DNA of 64,000 nt from Marinithermofilum abyssi (GCF_014641195.1 NZ_BMHQ01000011.1:16711-80710), one strand, 5' to 3'. Counted from the stretch's first letter, positions 16,891-25,161 are shown. The notes: generated from the letters alone by a model not told the origin. Numbers and translations: made by a program.

Positions 16891-17877
16891 TCAACCCCCT
16901 TCCGAACCCAGGCGCTCCTGCACCACGGCGATCCGGCGCATCGCTTCAAACTTCACGTCGTCCTCAATTCCTTCCAGCCGGGCGATCTCTTCCACGATGT
17001 CGGCCACGTCTAAGCCGCGAAACTCCCCGGCGGCCCGAACTTCCTGCACAAAGGATACCATTTTTTCCTCCCGATAGGCTGCCTGTTCCAAGTAGGAGCG
17101 GTCCAGCACTTCTTCACCGGGAGCGGCACACTGGATCGGAATCACCCGGATATGAATCGTGTCGTCAAAATCCAGCAAAGCCACCTGGGGGATGCGGCGC
17201 ATTTCCGAAGGGTGATTGTTGATCCGTGCCAAGGCACCAGGGTTCACGATATATTTGCCATCCCGGTGTTGCAAAGGAAAGCCGGCATGATAATGGCCGG
17301 TCAAGAGTACATCTACCTCATCGAAAAATAGCTCGTGCACCATGGAGTGGGCTACTCCTTCAGGCAACGCCCGATCCACTGCCATCCCATGCACCATATG
17401 TACGCAGAAGTCCGCACCCGTCTCGTTGGCAACCGCATAATCCAACCGGGGATCCCGCTTGTCAAGATCGTAATGAAAGGGTTGGGCGGACAGCTGAATG
17501 CGTAGCCCTTCTTTTTCCATTACGATTTTCTCTCCGGAGCGGAGCAGGCGAACCGTTCCAAAAGCATCCAGCAATCCCAGCATCGAACGATCTACGGTAT
17601 CGGGATTATGCCCGTAGATGTCATGGTTGCCGGCGACAGTGTAAACCGGCACCTCAAACCGGCGCAGCAACCGAGCAAACTCCCGAACCACCGCCGGGGA
17701 GATATCTGGACGGTCAAACAGATCGCCACCATGAAGCACCGCATCCACCCGCTCCTTGCGGGCGATCTCTACCACTTCCTGTAATTTGTTCCGTAACGCG
17801 GCCACAAAGTCGTCTGTCCGGCTACGGGGAGCCGTTCCCCGAATATGGGTATCCGTCACATACAACAGGCGAATCAT
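16891..17877 (-). CDS. Mre11/SbcD-like metallophosphoesterase nuclease
   Basis: A 328-residue calcineurin-like protein. All five metal motifs are present in order: VTDTHIRG, HGGDLFD, VAGNHDIYG, VHMVHGM and LTGHYHAG. It would cut DNA ends together with the Rad50-like proteins encoded just downstream. The start is ATG 17877, overlapping the recX stop as ATGA with GGAGG nine bases upstream; the first in-frame ATG (17883) is too close to that site. The C-terminal 80 residues, which in Mre11 bind Rad50, are helical here. Bacillus SbcD and YhaO are the nearest families I know. Confidence 0.87.
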   Translation of the reverse strand: MIRLLYVTDTHIRGTAPRSRTDDFVAALRNKLQEVVEIARKERVDAVLHGGDLFDRPDISPAVVREFARLLRRFEVPVYTVAGNHDIYGHNPDTVDRSMLGLLDAFGTVRLLRSGEKIVMEKEGLRIQLSAQPFHYDLDKRDPRLDYAVANETGADFCVHMVHGMAVDRALPEGVAHSMVHELFFDEVDVLLTGHYHAGFPLQHRDGKYIVNPGALARINNHPSEMRRIPQVALLDFDDTIHIRVIPIQCAAPGEEVLDRSYLEQAAYREEKMVSFVQEVRAAGEFRGLDVADIVEEIARLEGIEDDVKFEAMRRIAVVQERLGSEGG

Positions 17878-18527
17878 GACCATCCCTCCTCCTGTTCACA
17901 GTGGCGGGAGCGGTAACGGCGAAGAATGTCCATCACCAGAGGCTGCGGAAACCCTCTCCGCAATAAAAAATGACCCAGGCGCCGTTCTACCACCGGCCAT
18001 GGCTGGTTCGACAGACGCCGGTACCGTTTCTCCGCCGCCTGCTCTGCCAACCGCCGTTCCTCCTCTTGATCCAGTTCGTCCAATGCTTCTTCGATATATT
18101 GACCAGAAACTCCTTTTTGTTCCAGCTCCTGACGCAGCAGACGGGGGCCATAACCTTTGGAGGTGCTGCGCGATTCCACCCACTCTCGGGCAAACCGGCG
18201 GTCATCCAGGTAGTTGAGCCGCTGCATCTCCTGCAGGATTTCAGCGACCGGTTCGCCTTCATACCCCTTACCGAGCAGATAACGCCGTACTTCCTCTGTC
18301 GTTCGCGGCCGATGACCGATATAGCGGAGAGCTGCCTGCCGAACCTTGCTCATTTCCTCCGCATGCAAAATCGCCTCGATCTCCTCCGGGTTGACTTCCA
18401 TCCCCTTGGACAAGGCATGCTTGACCAGTACATCCTCATGAATGCCAAACCGGAAAGCGCCGTCGATATAAATGTTATATCGCGGCGCTTGGTTTTTTTG
18501 CCGTTCGATTTTGGTGATGATTCCCAT
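17874..18527 (-). CDS. recX: RecA regulatory protein RecX
   Basis: A 217-residue protein that modulates RecA filaments. Three-helix repeats are visible: RQAALRYIGHRPRTTEEVR, LNYLDDRRFAREWVESR and GPRLLRQELEQKGV, as in the RecX family. It starts 20 bases after the recA stop, so the two are co-transcribed. In Bacillus subtilis recX lies apart from recA; here it is adjacent as in many other bacteria. The downstream nuclease gene overlaps its stop. Confidence 0.92.
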   Translation of the reverse strand: MGIITKIERQKNQAPRYNIYIDGAFRFGIHEDVLVKHALSKGMEVNPEEIEAILHAEEMSKVRQAALRYIGHRPRTTEEVRRYLLGKGYEGEPVAEILQEMQRLNYLDDRRFAREWVESRSTSKGYGPRLLRQELEQKGVSGQYIEEALDELDQEEERRLAEQAAEKRYRRLSNQPWPVVERRLGHFLLRRGFPQPLVMDILRRYRSRHCEQEEGWS

Positions 18528-18547
18528 GATGAGTCACCTAAACAGCA

Positions 18548-19606
18548 TTACTGCTCCGTATCCAGCGAAAGCGATTCGTCGGCCTCTTCTGCGGGTTTGG
18601 CAGATTCTTGGGATTCAGCGGGAATCAACTCGTAGTGCTCACGGATTTTGTTCTCGATTTGTTTGGCTATAGTGGGATTTTCTTTCAAGAACTGCTTGGC
18701 GTTTTCCCGCCCCTGGCCGAGACGGTCCCCTTCAAAGGAGTACCAGGCGCCGCTCTTCTTCACGATATCCAGGTCGCTGCCGATATCGAGTATGCTGCCT
18801 TCTTTGGAGATACCTTCTCCGTACATGATATCCACTTCCGCCTGTTTAAAGGGCGGGGCCACCTTGTTTTTCACCACTTTAATCCGCGTGCGGTTCCCCA
18901 CCATCTCGTTGCCTTGCTTGATGGTTTCTGCTCGGCGCACTTCAAGCCGAACACTGGAATAGAATTTGAGAGCCCTTCCACCCGGGGTCGTTTCCGGATT
19001 GCCGAACATCACGCCGACCTTTTCCCGAATCTGGTTGATAAAAATGGCGATGGTCTTCGACTTGCTGATGGCACCGGACAATTTCCGGAGGGCCTGAGAC
19101 ATTAAGCGGGCTTGCAGACCCACATGGGAGTCGCCCATCTCCCCTTCGATTTCTGCTTTGGGAACCAATGCTGCCACAGAGTCCACTACGATGATGTCGA
19201 TGGCACCGCTGCGTACCAGGGCTTCGGCGATTTCCAAGGCTTGTTCTCCCGTATCCGGCTGGGAGAGCAGCAGCTCGTCGATGTTAACACCCAGCTTTTG
19301 CGCATAGACCGGATCCAGGGCGTGCTCCGCATCGATAAATGCCGCTTGACCGCCCTCCCGCTGCACCTCAGCGATGGCATGCAAAGCAACGGTCGTTTTC
19401 CCCGAAGATTCCGGCCCGTACACTTCGATGATCCGCCCGCGAGGATAACCTCCCACACCCAGCGAGATATCCAGGGCGAGGGCACCGCTGGAGACCGTCT
19501 CCACCCGGCGGCCGGTGTCTTCCCCCATCTTCATGATCGATCCTTTGCCGAACTGTTTCTCAATCTGTCTCAAGGCCATTTCCAGTGCCTGACGGCGGTC
19601 GGACAT
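18548..19606 (-). CDS. recA: Recombinase RecA
   Basis: 352 residues, usual length. [19 protein letters not shown] is the Walker A region, [19 protein letters not shown] the Walker B and L1 region, and [17 protein letters not shown] the L2 region; the C-terminus is acidic. It forms ATP-dependent filaments on single-stranded DNA, drives strand exchange and stimulates LexA self-cleavage. It is the first gene of a likely six-gene operon. A SigA promoter and a LexA-like box are upstream. Confidence 0.99.
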   Translation of the reverse strand: MSDRRQALEMALRQIEKQFGKGSIMKMGEDTGRRVETVSSGALALDISLGVGGYPRGRIIEVYGPESSGKTTVALHAIAEVQREGGQAAFIDAEHALDPVYAQKLGVNIDELLLSQPDTGEQALEIAEALVRSGAIDIIVVDSVAALVPKAEIEGEMGDSHVGLQARLMSQALRKLSGAISKSKTIAIFINQIREKVGVMFGNPETTPGGRALKFYSSVRLEVRRAETIKQGNEMVGNRTRIKVVKNKVAPPFKQAEVDIMYGEGISKEGSILDIGSDLDIVKKSGAWYSFEGDRLGQGRENAKQFLKENPTIAKQIENKIREHYELIPAESQESAKPAEEADESLSLDTEQ

Positions 19607-19646
19607 GTATGCTTCACTCCTTCGATTCGTCTATCACGATACCCTC

Positions 19647-19675
19647 ATCATACATTGTTTTGGAATCCCTGCCAA
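19647..19675 (-). promoter_or_regulatory. SigA promoter for recA
   Basis: Minus strand TTGGCA, 17-base spacer, TATGAT, five of six matches at both boxes. It is 41 bases upstream of the recA ATG. Confidence 0.8.
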
Positions 19676-19684
19676 GATCATTTG

Positions 19685-19698
19685 CGAACATTTATTCG
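19685..19698 (-). promoter_or_regulatory. LexA (SOS) box upstream of recA
   Basis: CGAACATTTATTCG matches 12 of 14 places of the Gram-positive LexA consensus CGAACRNRYGTTYG. It begins 10 bases upstream of the -35 of the recA promoter. Confidence 0.7.
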
Positions 19699-19791
19699 TT
19701 TTTTTGGTTCTTGGCCGGGTTTTACTGCCGACACGCTTGTGGTACATTAAATAGTATAGCGGAGAGCCGCAGGCAAAGGAGTGGGAAAGAT

Positions 19792-20103
19792 ATGGATAAG
19801 GAAAAGATGAAGGAAGAGATCATGGAAGCTCTGGAAGAAGTGGAAGATCCGGAACTTCATATCGATATCGTCAACCTTGGACTGGTATACGGCGTCGACA
19901 TCGATGACGAAGCCAACGTGAAAATCACCATGACCCTGACCGCGATGGGCTGCCCCCTGGCCGGAATGATCAACGAAATGGTGACCAACGCCGTCAAACA
20001 AGTGGACGGCGTCAAGGATGTAGAAGTGGAAATCGTCTGGAATCCGCCGTGGACGAAAGACCGCATGTCTCGCTATGCCAAAATGGCCCTGGGCATTCAC
20101 TAA
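19792..20103 (+). CDS. MIP18/DUF59-family iron-sulfur assembly protein (SufT/PaaD-like)
   Basis: A 103-residue protein. EALEEVEDPELHIDIVNLG and TLTAMGCPLAGMI, with the conserved Cys, place it in the MIP18 (DUF59) family, which helps FeS cluster assembly or transfer. The exact partner is not clear. The start is ATG 19792 with AAAGGAGTG upstream. It is divergent from recA; a weak promoter may lie near 19734-19757 (CCGACA-N18-TAGTAT). A strong terminator follows, so it is a single-gene unit. Confidence 0.88.
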   Translation: MDKEKMKEEIMEALEEVEDPELHIDIVNLGLVYGVDIDDEANVKITMTLTAMGCPLAGMINEMVTNAVKQVDGVKDVEVEIVWNPPWTKDRMSRYAKMALGIH

Positions 20104-20121
20104 ACGGAGAGCCTGGTATTC

Positions 20122-20157
20122 AACCCCCGGAGATTGCACATCTTCCGGGGTTTTTTT
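20122..20157 (+). terminator. Intrinsic terminator after the DUF59 gene
   Basis: AACCCCCGGA and TTCCGGGGTT pair with a G-rich perfect core, followed by seven T. Confidence 0.92.
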
Positions 20158-20158
20158 A

Positions 20159-20319
20159 TCAATACTCCATCAACAACGAGCCCCAAACCAATCCCCCGCA
20201 AAAGCAGTAAGGACAATGTGATTCCCGCGCTTGATCCGGCCGTCTTTGACCGCAATATCAAAGGCCAGTGGAATCGTGGCCGCAGAGTTATTGCCAAAAT
20301 AAAGGAAAAAAATATTTCG
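20159..20319 (-). pseudogene. Relic of the 3' end of a fabH-like 3-oxoacyl-ACP synthase gene
   Basis: On the minus strand the frame reads [17 protein letters not shown], then [20 protein letters not shown], the C-terminal part of the FabH family (GNTSAAS.P, R.K.G). After AF the frame is off by one base near 20198; moving one frame gives [13 protein letters not shown] followed by TGA, the normal FabH ending. A TAG at 20320-20322 interrupts the frame upstream and no start or catalytic Cys is nearby. Only about 53 codons remain, so this is a decayed fragment. It lies between two terminators. Confidence 0.65.
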
Positions 20320-20357
20320 CTATCGGTCCGCTGACTCCTGATTTCAGCGGTTGACTG

Positions 20358-20404
20358 GAAAATGAAAGAAACCTGCTGACAAGATGTCAACAGGTTTCTT
20401 TCTC
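20358..20404 (-). terminator. Terminator after the DEAD-box helicase gene
   Basis: Minus strand GAAACCTGTTGAC and GTCAGCAGGTTTC form a 13-base stem with one G-T pair and an ATCTT loop, followed by TTTCATTTT. It begins just past the stop codon. Confidence 0.88.
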
Positions 20405-20407
20405 TAA

Positions 20408-21991
20408 TTACGACAGGTTGCGAGGACGGGCCGGTTCCAGATTGACCCGGGCACCGTTGATCTTCGTTTGGCGCAACGCCTCGAAGACGAAGGGCGCTGC
20501 CTCCTCCGGCACTTCCACAAAGGAAAAACGGTCGTAGATATTGATCCGCCCTACTTTTTTCGCTGCAATGCCCGCCTGTTCGGCGATGGCCTTGACCAGT
20601 TCCGGCGGGCGAATGTTGGCATTGCGGCCCACGTTGATAAAGAAGCGGACCATACCGGGAGATGCCCCCGTTTCTCCAAAGTCGTATACCGCATCGTTGC
20701 TGGCGGTAAAACGGTCGGCAAAGGCCAGATGCAAGGCGGCCATAGCCACTTTTTCCGCATCGTGACGGGAGGTGAGCTCTTTCACCATCTCTTCGAAGAT
20801 GGAGATGGGCTCATCGGATTGGATCGTCTCCTCCAGCTGTTCGATTAGCACCTTTTGCTGCCGCTCTGCTACTTCTTCCAACGTGGGCAGCTCTTTTGCA
20901 ATCAAGCGGTCACCGATCTCCTCTTCGATGGAGCGAAGCTGTTTCATCTCCCGGGGTGTAACCAAAGTCAGTGCCATTCCGGTCCGGCCGGCGCGTCCCG
21001 TACGGCCAATGCGGTGGACATAGCTTTCTGCATCTTGCGGAATATCATAGTTGATTACGTGAGAGACGCTGCCCACATCAATTCCACGGGCCGCCACATC
21101 GGTAGCCACCAACAGCTCCAGATCCCCGCGGCGGAAGGCGTTCATCACCCGGTCCCGCTGCTGCTGAGCCATGTCGCCATGCAAACCGCCAGCGAGATAG
21201 CCTCGGGCTTGCAGGGCTTCAGCCAACTCATCCACACCTTTTTTGGTACGGCCGAACAAAATCCCTTGTTCCACTTCTTCGCTGTCCAAAATACGGCACA
21301 AAGATTCCAGTTTCCCGTTTTCCAAGACCTTATAATAAACTTGTTCGATCACCGGTGCAGTCACTTCACCGCGGCTGACCGTAATATAACGGGGTTTTTT
21401 CATGTATTTCCGTGCCAGGTGACGGATCCCCGAAGGCATCGTCGCCGAGAAAAGCAAGAGCTGCCGATGTTCGGGCAAAAAGCGCATCACCGCTTCGATA
21501 TCATCGATAAACCCCATATCCAACATTTCATCCGCTTCATCCAGGACCAGTGTTTCCACATCATCCAAGCGGAGGGTCCCACGACGCAAATGGTCCAACA
21601 TACGGCCGGGTGTTCCGATCACCACATGCACCCCTTGTTTCAACGCCTTGATCTGGCGGCCGATGGATTGTCCACCGTAGATGGGGAGGGTCCGTACCCG
21701 TTTATGCTTCCCAATCTTCCGCAGTTCTTCCGACACTTGAATCGCCAACTCACGTGTCGGCGCCAATACGACACTCTGCACCCGCTTTTGTGCAGCGTTC
21801 ACCCGTTCCAACAGCGGGATGCCAAAGGCCGCTGTTTTTCCCGTTCCGGTCTGTGCTTGACCAATCACATCTTCGCCCCGTAACACTGCAGGAATGCATT
21901 CTGCTTGAATGGGAGAAGGTTCTTCAAAACCCATTTCCCGAATCCCTTTTAACACGAGGGAATCCAATTGAAAGTCGTCAAATTGCTTCAT
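20408..21991 (-). CDS. DEAD-box RNA helicase with DbpA-type C-terminal RNA-binding domain
   Basis: A 527-residue ATP-dependent RNA helicase. Motifs in order: Q-motif and AQTGTGKT, PTRELA, DEADEML, FSATMP, and HRIGRTGRAGRTG. After the two RecA-like domains a DbpA/CsdA-type domain follows (about residues 445-520: MVRFFINVGRNANIRPPEL, RINIYDRFSFVEVP), which binds rRNA or structured RNA. It resembles DeaD/CsdA rather than the RG-tailed CshA. Its ATG overlaps the cinA stop as TAATG, so it is coupled to cinA. Confidence 0.95.
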   Translation of the reverse strand: MKQFDDFQLDSLVLKGIREMGFEEPSPIQAECIPAVLRGEDVIGQAQTGTGKTAAFGIPLLERVNAAQKRVQSVVLAPTRELAIQVSEELRKIGKHKRVRTLPIYGGQSIGRQIKALKQGVHVVIGTPGRMLDHLRRGTLRLDDVETLVLDEADEMLDMGFIDDIEAVMRFLPEHRQLLLFSATMPSGIRHLARKYMKKPRYITVSRGEVTAPVIEQVYYKVLENGKLESLCRILDSEEVEQGILFGRTKKGVDELAEALQARGYLAGGLHGDMAQQQRDRVMNAFRRGDLELLVATDVAARGIDVGSVSHVINYDIPQDAESYVHRIGRTGRAGRTGMALTLVTPREMKQLRSIEEEIGDRLIAKELPTLEEVAERQQKVLIEQLEETIQSDEPISIFEEMVKELTSRHDAEKVAMAALHLAFADRFTASNDAVYDFGETGASPGMVRFFINVGRNANIRPPELVKAIAEQAGIAAKKVGRINIYDRFSFVEVPEEAAPFVFEALRQTKINGARVNLEPARPRNLS

Positions 21992-23241
21992 TATGTCGTT
22001 TCACCTTTCTTTAGTCGCTCCTGTAGAATAAACATCGCATGTTTGACGGAACGGATCTGGATCTTGCGACGGGACCCGCTCAACTGAAGCCGGTAAGCCC
22101 GGGAAGGTTGTCCCTTTTCCGCCAAACCGACATACACCAATCCGACCGGCTTTTCTTCCGCCGGCTCCGGCCCGGCGACACCGGTGATGCTGAGGGCAAA
22201 GTCGGTGTTCAGAGCTGCTCTGGCTCCCTCCGCCATGTGTAAGGCGGCCTCCATACTGACGGCGCCAAAGCGCTCCAAGACAGAGGCGGGTACTTGCAGC
22301 AATCGTTCTTTTGCCTCGTTCGAATAGGAAACGATCCCGCCTTTCACTGCTTGGCTGCTTCCCGGAATCGAGGTCAGCGTTTCCGCCAGCAATCCTCCGG
22401 AACAACTCTCGGCCAAAGCCACCGTACGCTGCTGTTCCGTCAGCCGTCGAATACAAATCCGTTCCAAGGGCTCATCATTATCACTGTAACAGTACTTTCC
22501 GACAACTTCCAGCAATGCTTGCCGGACAGGTTGAATCAGCGCTTGCGCTTCCGCTTCACTTGCAGCTTTTGCGGTCAATCGCAGCGTCACTTCCCCTTCC
22601 TTGGCCAAGGGGGCAATCGTGGGATTGGATTGTTGCCGCAGGATGTGGCCCACTTTTTCCTCCAAATGAGACTCGCCAATCCCATAAAAACGCAAGACCC
22701 GAGAAACGACCACTTCATCGTGAGGTAGCAGGCCGTGCAAAAAGGAACGCACGTGGTCTTCAAACATCGGAATTAACTCCACAGGTGGGCCGGGCAACAA
22801 CACGTATGTAACTTGGTCATGTGTGACTGCCACACCAGGGGCAGTTCCGTTGGGATTGGGAAATACCACACCACCGGGGAAAACCATGGCCTGTTTCCGA
22901 TTGGCTTCCGGCATGGTTAACCCTCGTGCTTTGAAAAAACCCCGTATATGTTCCAACGAAGGGGCATGTTCGATCAAAGAGACCCCAAGTACCTCCGCCA
23001 AGGCTTCTTTCGTAAGATCATCCTCCGTCGGCCCCAAGCCGCCCGTAAAGATCACGATATCGGAACGGCTTTTTGCCAGTCGGATCACTTCCTGCAGCCG
23101 GCCCCGATTGTCACCGACCGTGGAGTGGTAATAGACGTCAATTCCCAGCCGGGACAATTCCTGTGATAAATAGGCCGAATGGGTGTCGACGATTTGTCCC
23201 AACAACAATTCAGTACCAACTGCGATCAGTTCCGCTCGCAT
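21991..23241 (-). CDS. cinA: CinA: competence/damage-inducible protein, putative NMN amidohydrolase
   Basis: A 416-residue protein with an N-terminal MoaB/MogA-like COG1058 domain (ELIAVGTELLLGQIVDTH, FTGGLGPTEDDLT, LLPGPPVEL) and a C-terminal nicotinamide-nucleotide amidase domain (ALAESCSGGLLAETLT, GVAGPEPAEEKPVG). ATG 23241 follows GGAAGAG; a TTG precedes it at once. In Bacillus cinA lies directly before recA; here the helicase, the fabH relic and the DUF59 gene separate the two. Confidence 0.95.
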   Translation of the reverse strand: MRAELIAVGTELLLGQIVDTHSAYLSQELSRLGIDVYYHSTVGDNRGRLQEVIRLAKSRSDIVIFTGGLGPTEDDLTKEALAEVLGVSLIEHAPSLEHIRGFFKARGLTMPEANRKQAMVFPGGVVFPNPNGTAPGVAVTHDQVTYVLLPGPPVELIPMFEDHVRSFLHGLLPHDEVVVSRVLRFYGIGESHLEEKVGHILRQQSNPTIAPLAKEGEVTLRLTAKAASEAEAQALIQPVRQALLEVVGKYCYSDNDEPLERICIRRLTEQQRTVALAESCSGGLLAETLTSIPGSSQAVKGGIVSYSNEAKERLLQVPASVLERFGAVSMEAALHMAEGARAALNTDFALSITGVAGPEPAEEKPVGLVYVGLAEKGQPSRAYRLQLSGSRRKIQIRSVKHAMFILQERLKKGETT

Positions 23242-23270
23242 CAATCTCTTCCTTTCCCTTCATCCAGCCT

Positions 23271-23855
23271 TTACCGGGACTTGGAAAAACGGATCACGGT
23301 TTTGTTTTTAATAAAATAATCCACCCCGGACCACACGGTCACGATAACCGCCAGCCACACAAAAATTCGAGAAAAGGGAAGTGAAATGGATGAAAACGGG
23401 AAGTTGTTCAACATCAGAGCTACAATAGCAATAATCTGAACAATGGTTTTCAGTTTTCCCATGGCACTGGCTGCGATCACGTGTCCTTCAGCTGCGGCAA
23501 CCAGCCGTAACCCCGTTACAGCGAATTCTCGGCTGATAATGACGATAGCGATCCAGGCATCGAGTCGCTGCATTTCCACCAACGAGATGAGTGCTGCTGA
23601 GATCAGCAATTTATCTGCCAGTGGATCCAGAAACTTACCTAAGTTGGTGACCAGCTTCTTTTTACGGGCGATATAACCGTCCAGTCCATCTGTTACCGCA
23701 GCCAAAATAAAGATCAAGGCCGCGATGATTTCGCTGACCGTGATCACCTCGTTACCAAGCTGGACACGACCCAGATCGTATTTTACCAGTAAAAACAACA
23801 TCACCACAGGAACCAAGAAAATACGAACCAGGGTGATTTTATTGGCCAGATTCAC
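23271..23855 (-). CDS. pgsA: CDP-diacylglycerol-glycerol-3-phosphate 3-phosphatidyltransferase
   Basis: A 194-residue integral membrane enzyme that makes phosphatidylglycerol phosphate. The CDP-alcohol phosphotransferase motif is DGLDGYIARKKKLVTNLGKF followed by LDPLADK. About five transmembrane helices are visible. The start is GTG 23855, nine bases after GGGGAGG; the frame is open further upstream, but nothing there resembles the family. First gene of pgsA-cinA-helicase, under a strong promoter with a 230-base leader. Confidence 0.93.
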   Translation of the reverse strand: MNLANKITLVRIFLVPVVMLFLLVKYDLGRVQLGNEVITVSEIIAALIFILAAVTDGLDGYIARKKKLVTNLGKFLDPLADKLLISAALISLVEMQRLDAWIAIVIISREFAVTGLRLVAAAEGHVIAASAMGKLKTIVQIIAIVALMLNNFPFSSISLPFSRIFVWLAVIVTVWSGVDYFIKNKTVIRFSKSR

Positions 23856-24084
23856 GTCAGCGAACCTCCCCTGCGAGATCAACACACCGCAGCGTGCAGT
23901 CAAAAATAAAAAAAGACGGTTGCGCCCCGAGAGGCCGCCACCCAATCAAACCACGCGCCGCGATGACCTCTGTCCTTACATGCTATCTATATTGGAAGTG
24001 CAGATCCTGCCAATCGATTGCCCAATGGATCAGACCAACGGAAGACACATGTTGCCATCATGAACCTACTCCAATTCTTTCGTA

Positions 24085-24114
24085 AGTATAATATAAGCAA
24101 TTCCGCTATGTCAA
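24085..24114 (-). promoter_or_regulatory. SigA promoter for pgsA-cinA-helicase
   Basis: Minus strand TTGACA, 18-base spacer, TATACT. The -35 is perfect and begins inside the T-run of the preceding terminator. Confidence 0.85.
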
Positions 24115-24157
24115 AAAAAAGAGCGGATAATCGCCGCAGGAGGCGTTATCCGCTCTA
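24112..24157 (-). terminator. Intrinsic terminator after the first RodZ-like gene
   Basis: Minus strand AGAGCGGATAA and TTATCCGCTCT pair (11 bases, inner pairing also possible), followed by eight T. It lies just past the stop at 24162. Confidence 0.93.
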
Positions 24158-24161
24158 TTAC

Positions 24162-25019
24162 TCAGTTTTTCAACTGAAATTGATACGTATGCGGAGACGA
24201 TTCACCCGTGGTGTCAATCACGTTGCCATTTGCTTTCAATTCCACCGCACTGGGGTTTTCTACCCGCAGAGAAACCCAATTCGGATGTTTAAACGTTTTG
24301 GTTTCTCCCGGCTGCAGCTCACCTTCCGCGGTTACTTCCTCGGTAGGACCACCAGCACGATAACGGAACCAAGTAGCTTCTTTCGCCTTCAGAGTCACTT
24401 CCACCTTGCCGGCTTTGGATATGTGAAACACATCGCCGAACTTGTGCGTTTCCGAAGGCTTGACCAGTTGCACATCGGCCATTTTGCCTGATTGCCCATC
24501 GCCAACACGTTGAGCTTGGACGCCGTCTTTGTTTCTCTCAGCGGTCGGATCCTTTGGCTGCGGTTCATCAAAAGCACCAAAGGCATAGATGACAATGGGG
24601 ATCAACAGGACAAACAAAACCAGCAACAGCCCCGCGTACCACTTGGGTCCGATGGACTTTGGCGATATAGGGGGAAGAAAGTTCCTTTTGGGCCGACGCC
24701 GACGGGCGAACCGTTCGCTGCGGCTCAGGGAGGGGACAGGAGATTCCTTGGATGGAGAATCCTCAGTTTCATCAGCGGGCTGCTCCGATGCAACCGCAGA
24801 TTCAAAGTAAGCTAAGATCGGAGTAGGATCCACCTGTAGAAACTCCGCATAAGATCGAATAAAAGCCCGTGCGTAAAATTTTCCGGGGAGCAGGGAAAAG
24901 TCCCCTTCTTCCACAGCTTCAAGATATTTCGTTTGGATCTTGGTATGTTTTTGTACATCTTCCAGACTGAGTCCTGCGGCTTTTCGCGATTGCCGAAGTT
25001 GTTCCGTCGGTTTGGACAT
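24162..25019 (-). CDS. RodZ/YmfM-like membrane HTH protein (copy 1)
   Basis: A 285-residue bitopic membrane protein of the RodZ family. A Xre-type HTH is at residues 8-60 (LRQSRKAAGLSLEDVQKHTK, FYARAFIRSYAEFLQVD), then a basic linker, a transmembrane helix (LLLVLFVLLIPIVIYAF, near 130-150) and an extracytoplasmic DUF4115 beta domain (WFRYRAGGPTEE, SLRVENPSAVELKANG). RodZ links MreB to the elongation complex. ATG 25019 has AGGAGG 11 bases upstream. It has its own promoter at 25107-25135. It corresponds to the ymfM position next to pgsA. Confidence 0.88.
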   Translation of the reverse strand: MSKPTEQLRQSRKAAGLSLEDVQKHTKIQTKYLEAVEEGDFSLLPGKFYARAFIRSYAEFLQVDPTPILAYFESAVASEQPADETEDSPSKESPVPSLSRSERFARRRRPKRNFLPPISPKSIGPKWYAGLLLVLFVLLIPIVIYAFGAFDEPQPKDPTAERNKDGVQAQRVGDGQSGKMADVQLVKPSETHKFGDVFHISKAGKVEVTLKAKEATWFRYRAGGPTEEVTAEGELQPGETKTFKHPNWVSLRVENPSAVELKANGNVIDTTGESSPHTYQFQLKN

Positions 25020-25106
25020 GGCGCCTTGCACCTCCTGAGGTCACATCCCCCGCACGCAACGACCTCCAAAAAACAGAGAGGCCCATCACCCGAGAATTTC
25101 CCGTTC

Positions 25107-25135
25107 AGTATACCCGAGAGTCCCTGCAATGTCAA
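25107..25135 (-). promoter_or_regulatory. SigA promoter for RodZ-like copy 1
   Basis: Minus strand TTGACA, 17-base spacer, TATACT. The -35 starts in the T-run of the terminator at 25134-25161. Confidence 0.85.
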
Positions 25136-25161
25136 AAAGCTCCCGCAAATTGGAGAGCTTT
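25134..25161 (-). terminator. Terminator after RodZ-like copy 2
   Basis: Minus strand AAAGCTC and GAGCTTT pair with a TCC/GGG inner extension, followed by TT and the promoter -35 TTGACA. Confidence 0.75.

Larger units (their letters stand above)
23856..24161. other. Leader and intergenic region upstream of pgsA
   Basis: This stretch holds the rodZ-like terminator, the pgsA promoter and a leader of about 230 bases. In the leader, minus strand, an ATG at 24062 preceded by GGAG opens a 24-codon frame (MMATCVFRWSDPLGNRLAGS, then ALPI and stop). Further down, GCGGCC-TCTC-GGGGCGC forms an imperfect hairpin, and seven T follow after a few bases. This could be an attenuator; no known riboswitch class is recognised. 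Confidence 0.45.

Noticed and set aside
23856-24084. T-box in the pgsA leader
   Set aside because: GGGTGGCGGCC is near the T-box sequence, but the ACCGCG part is absent and pgsA is not an amino-acid-related gene.
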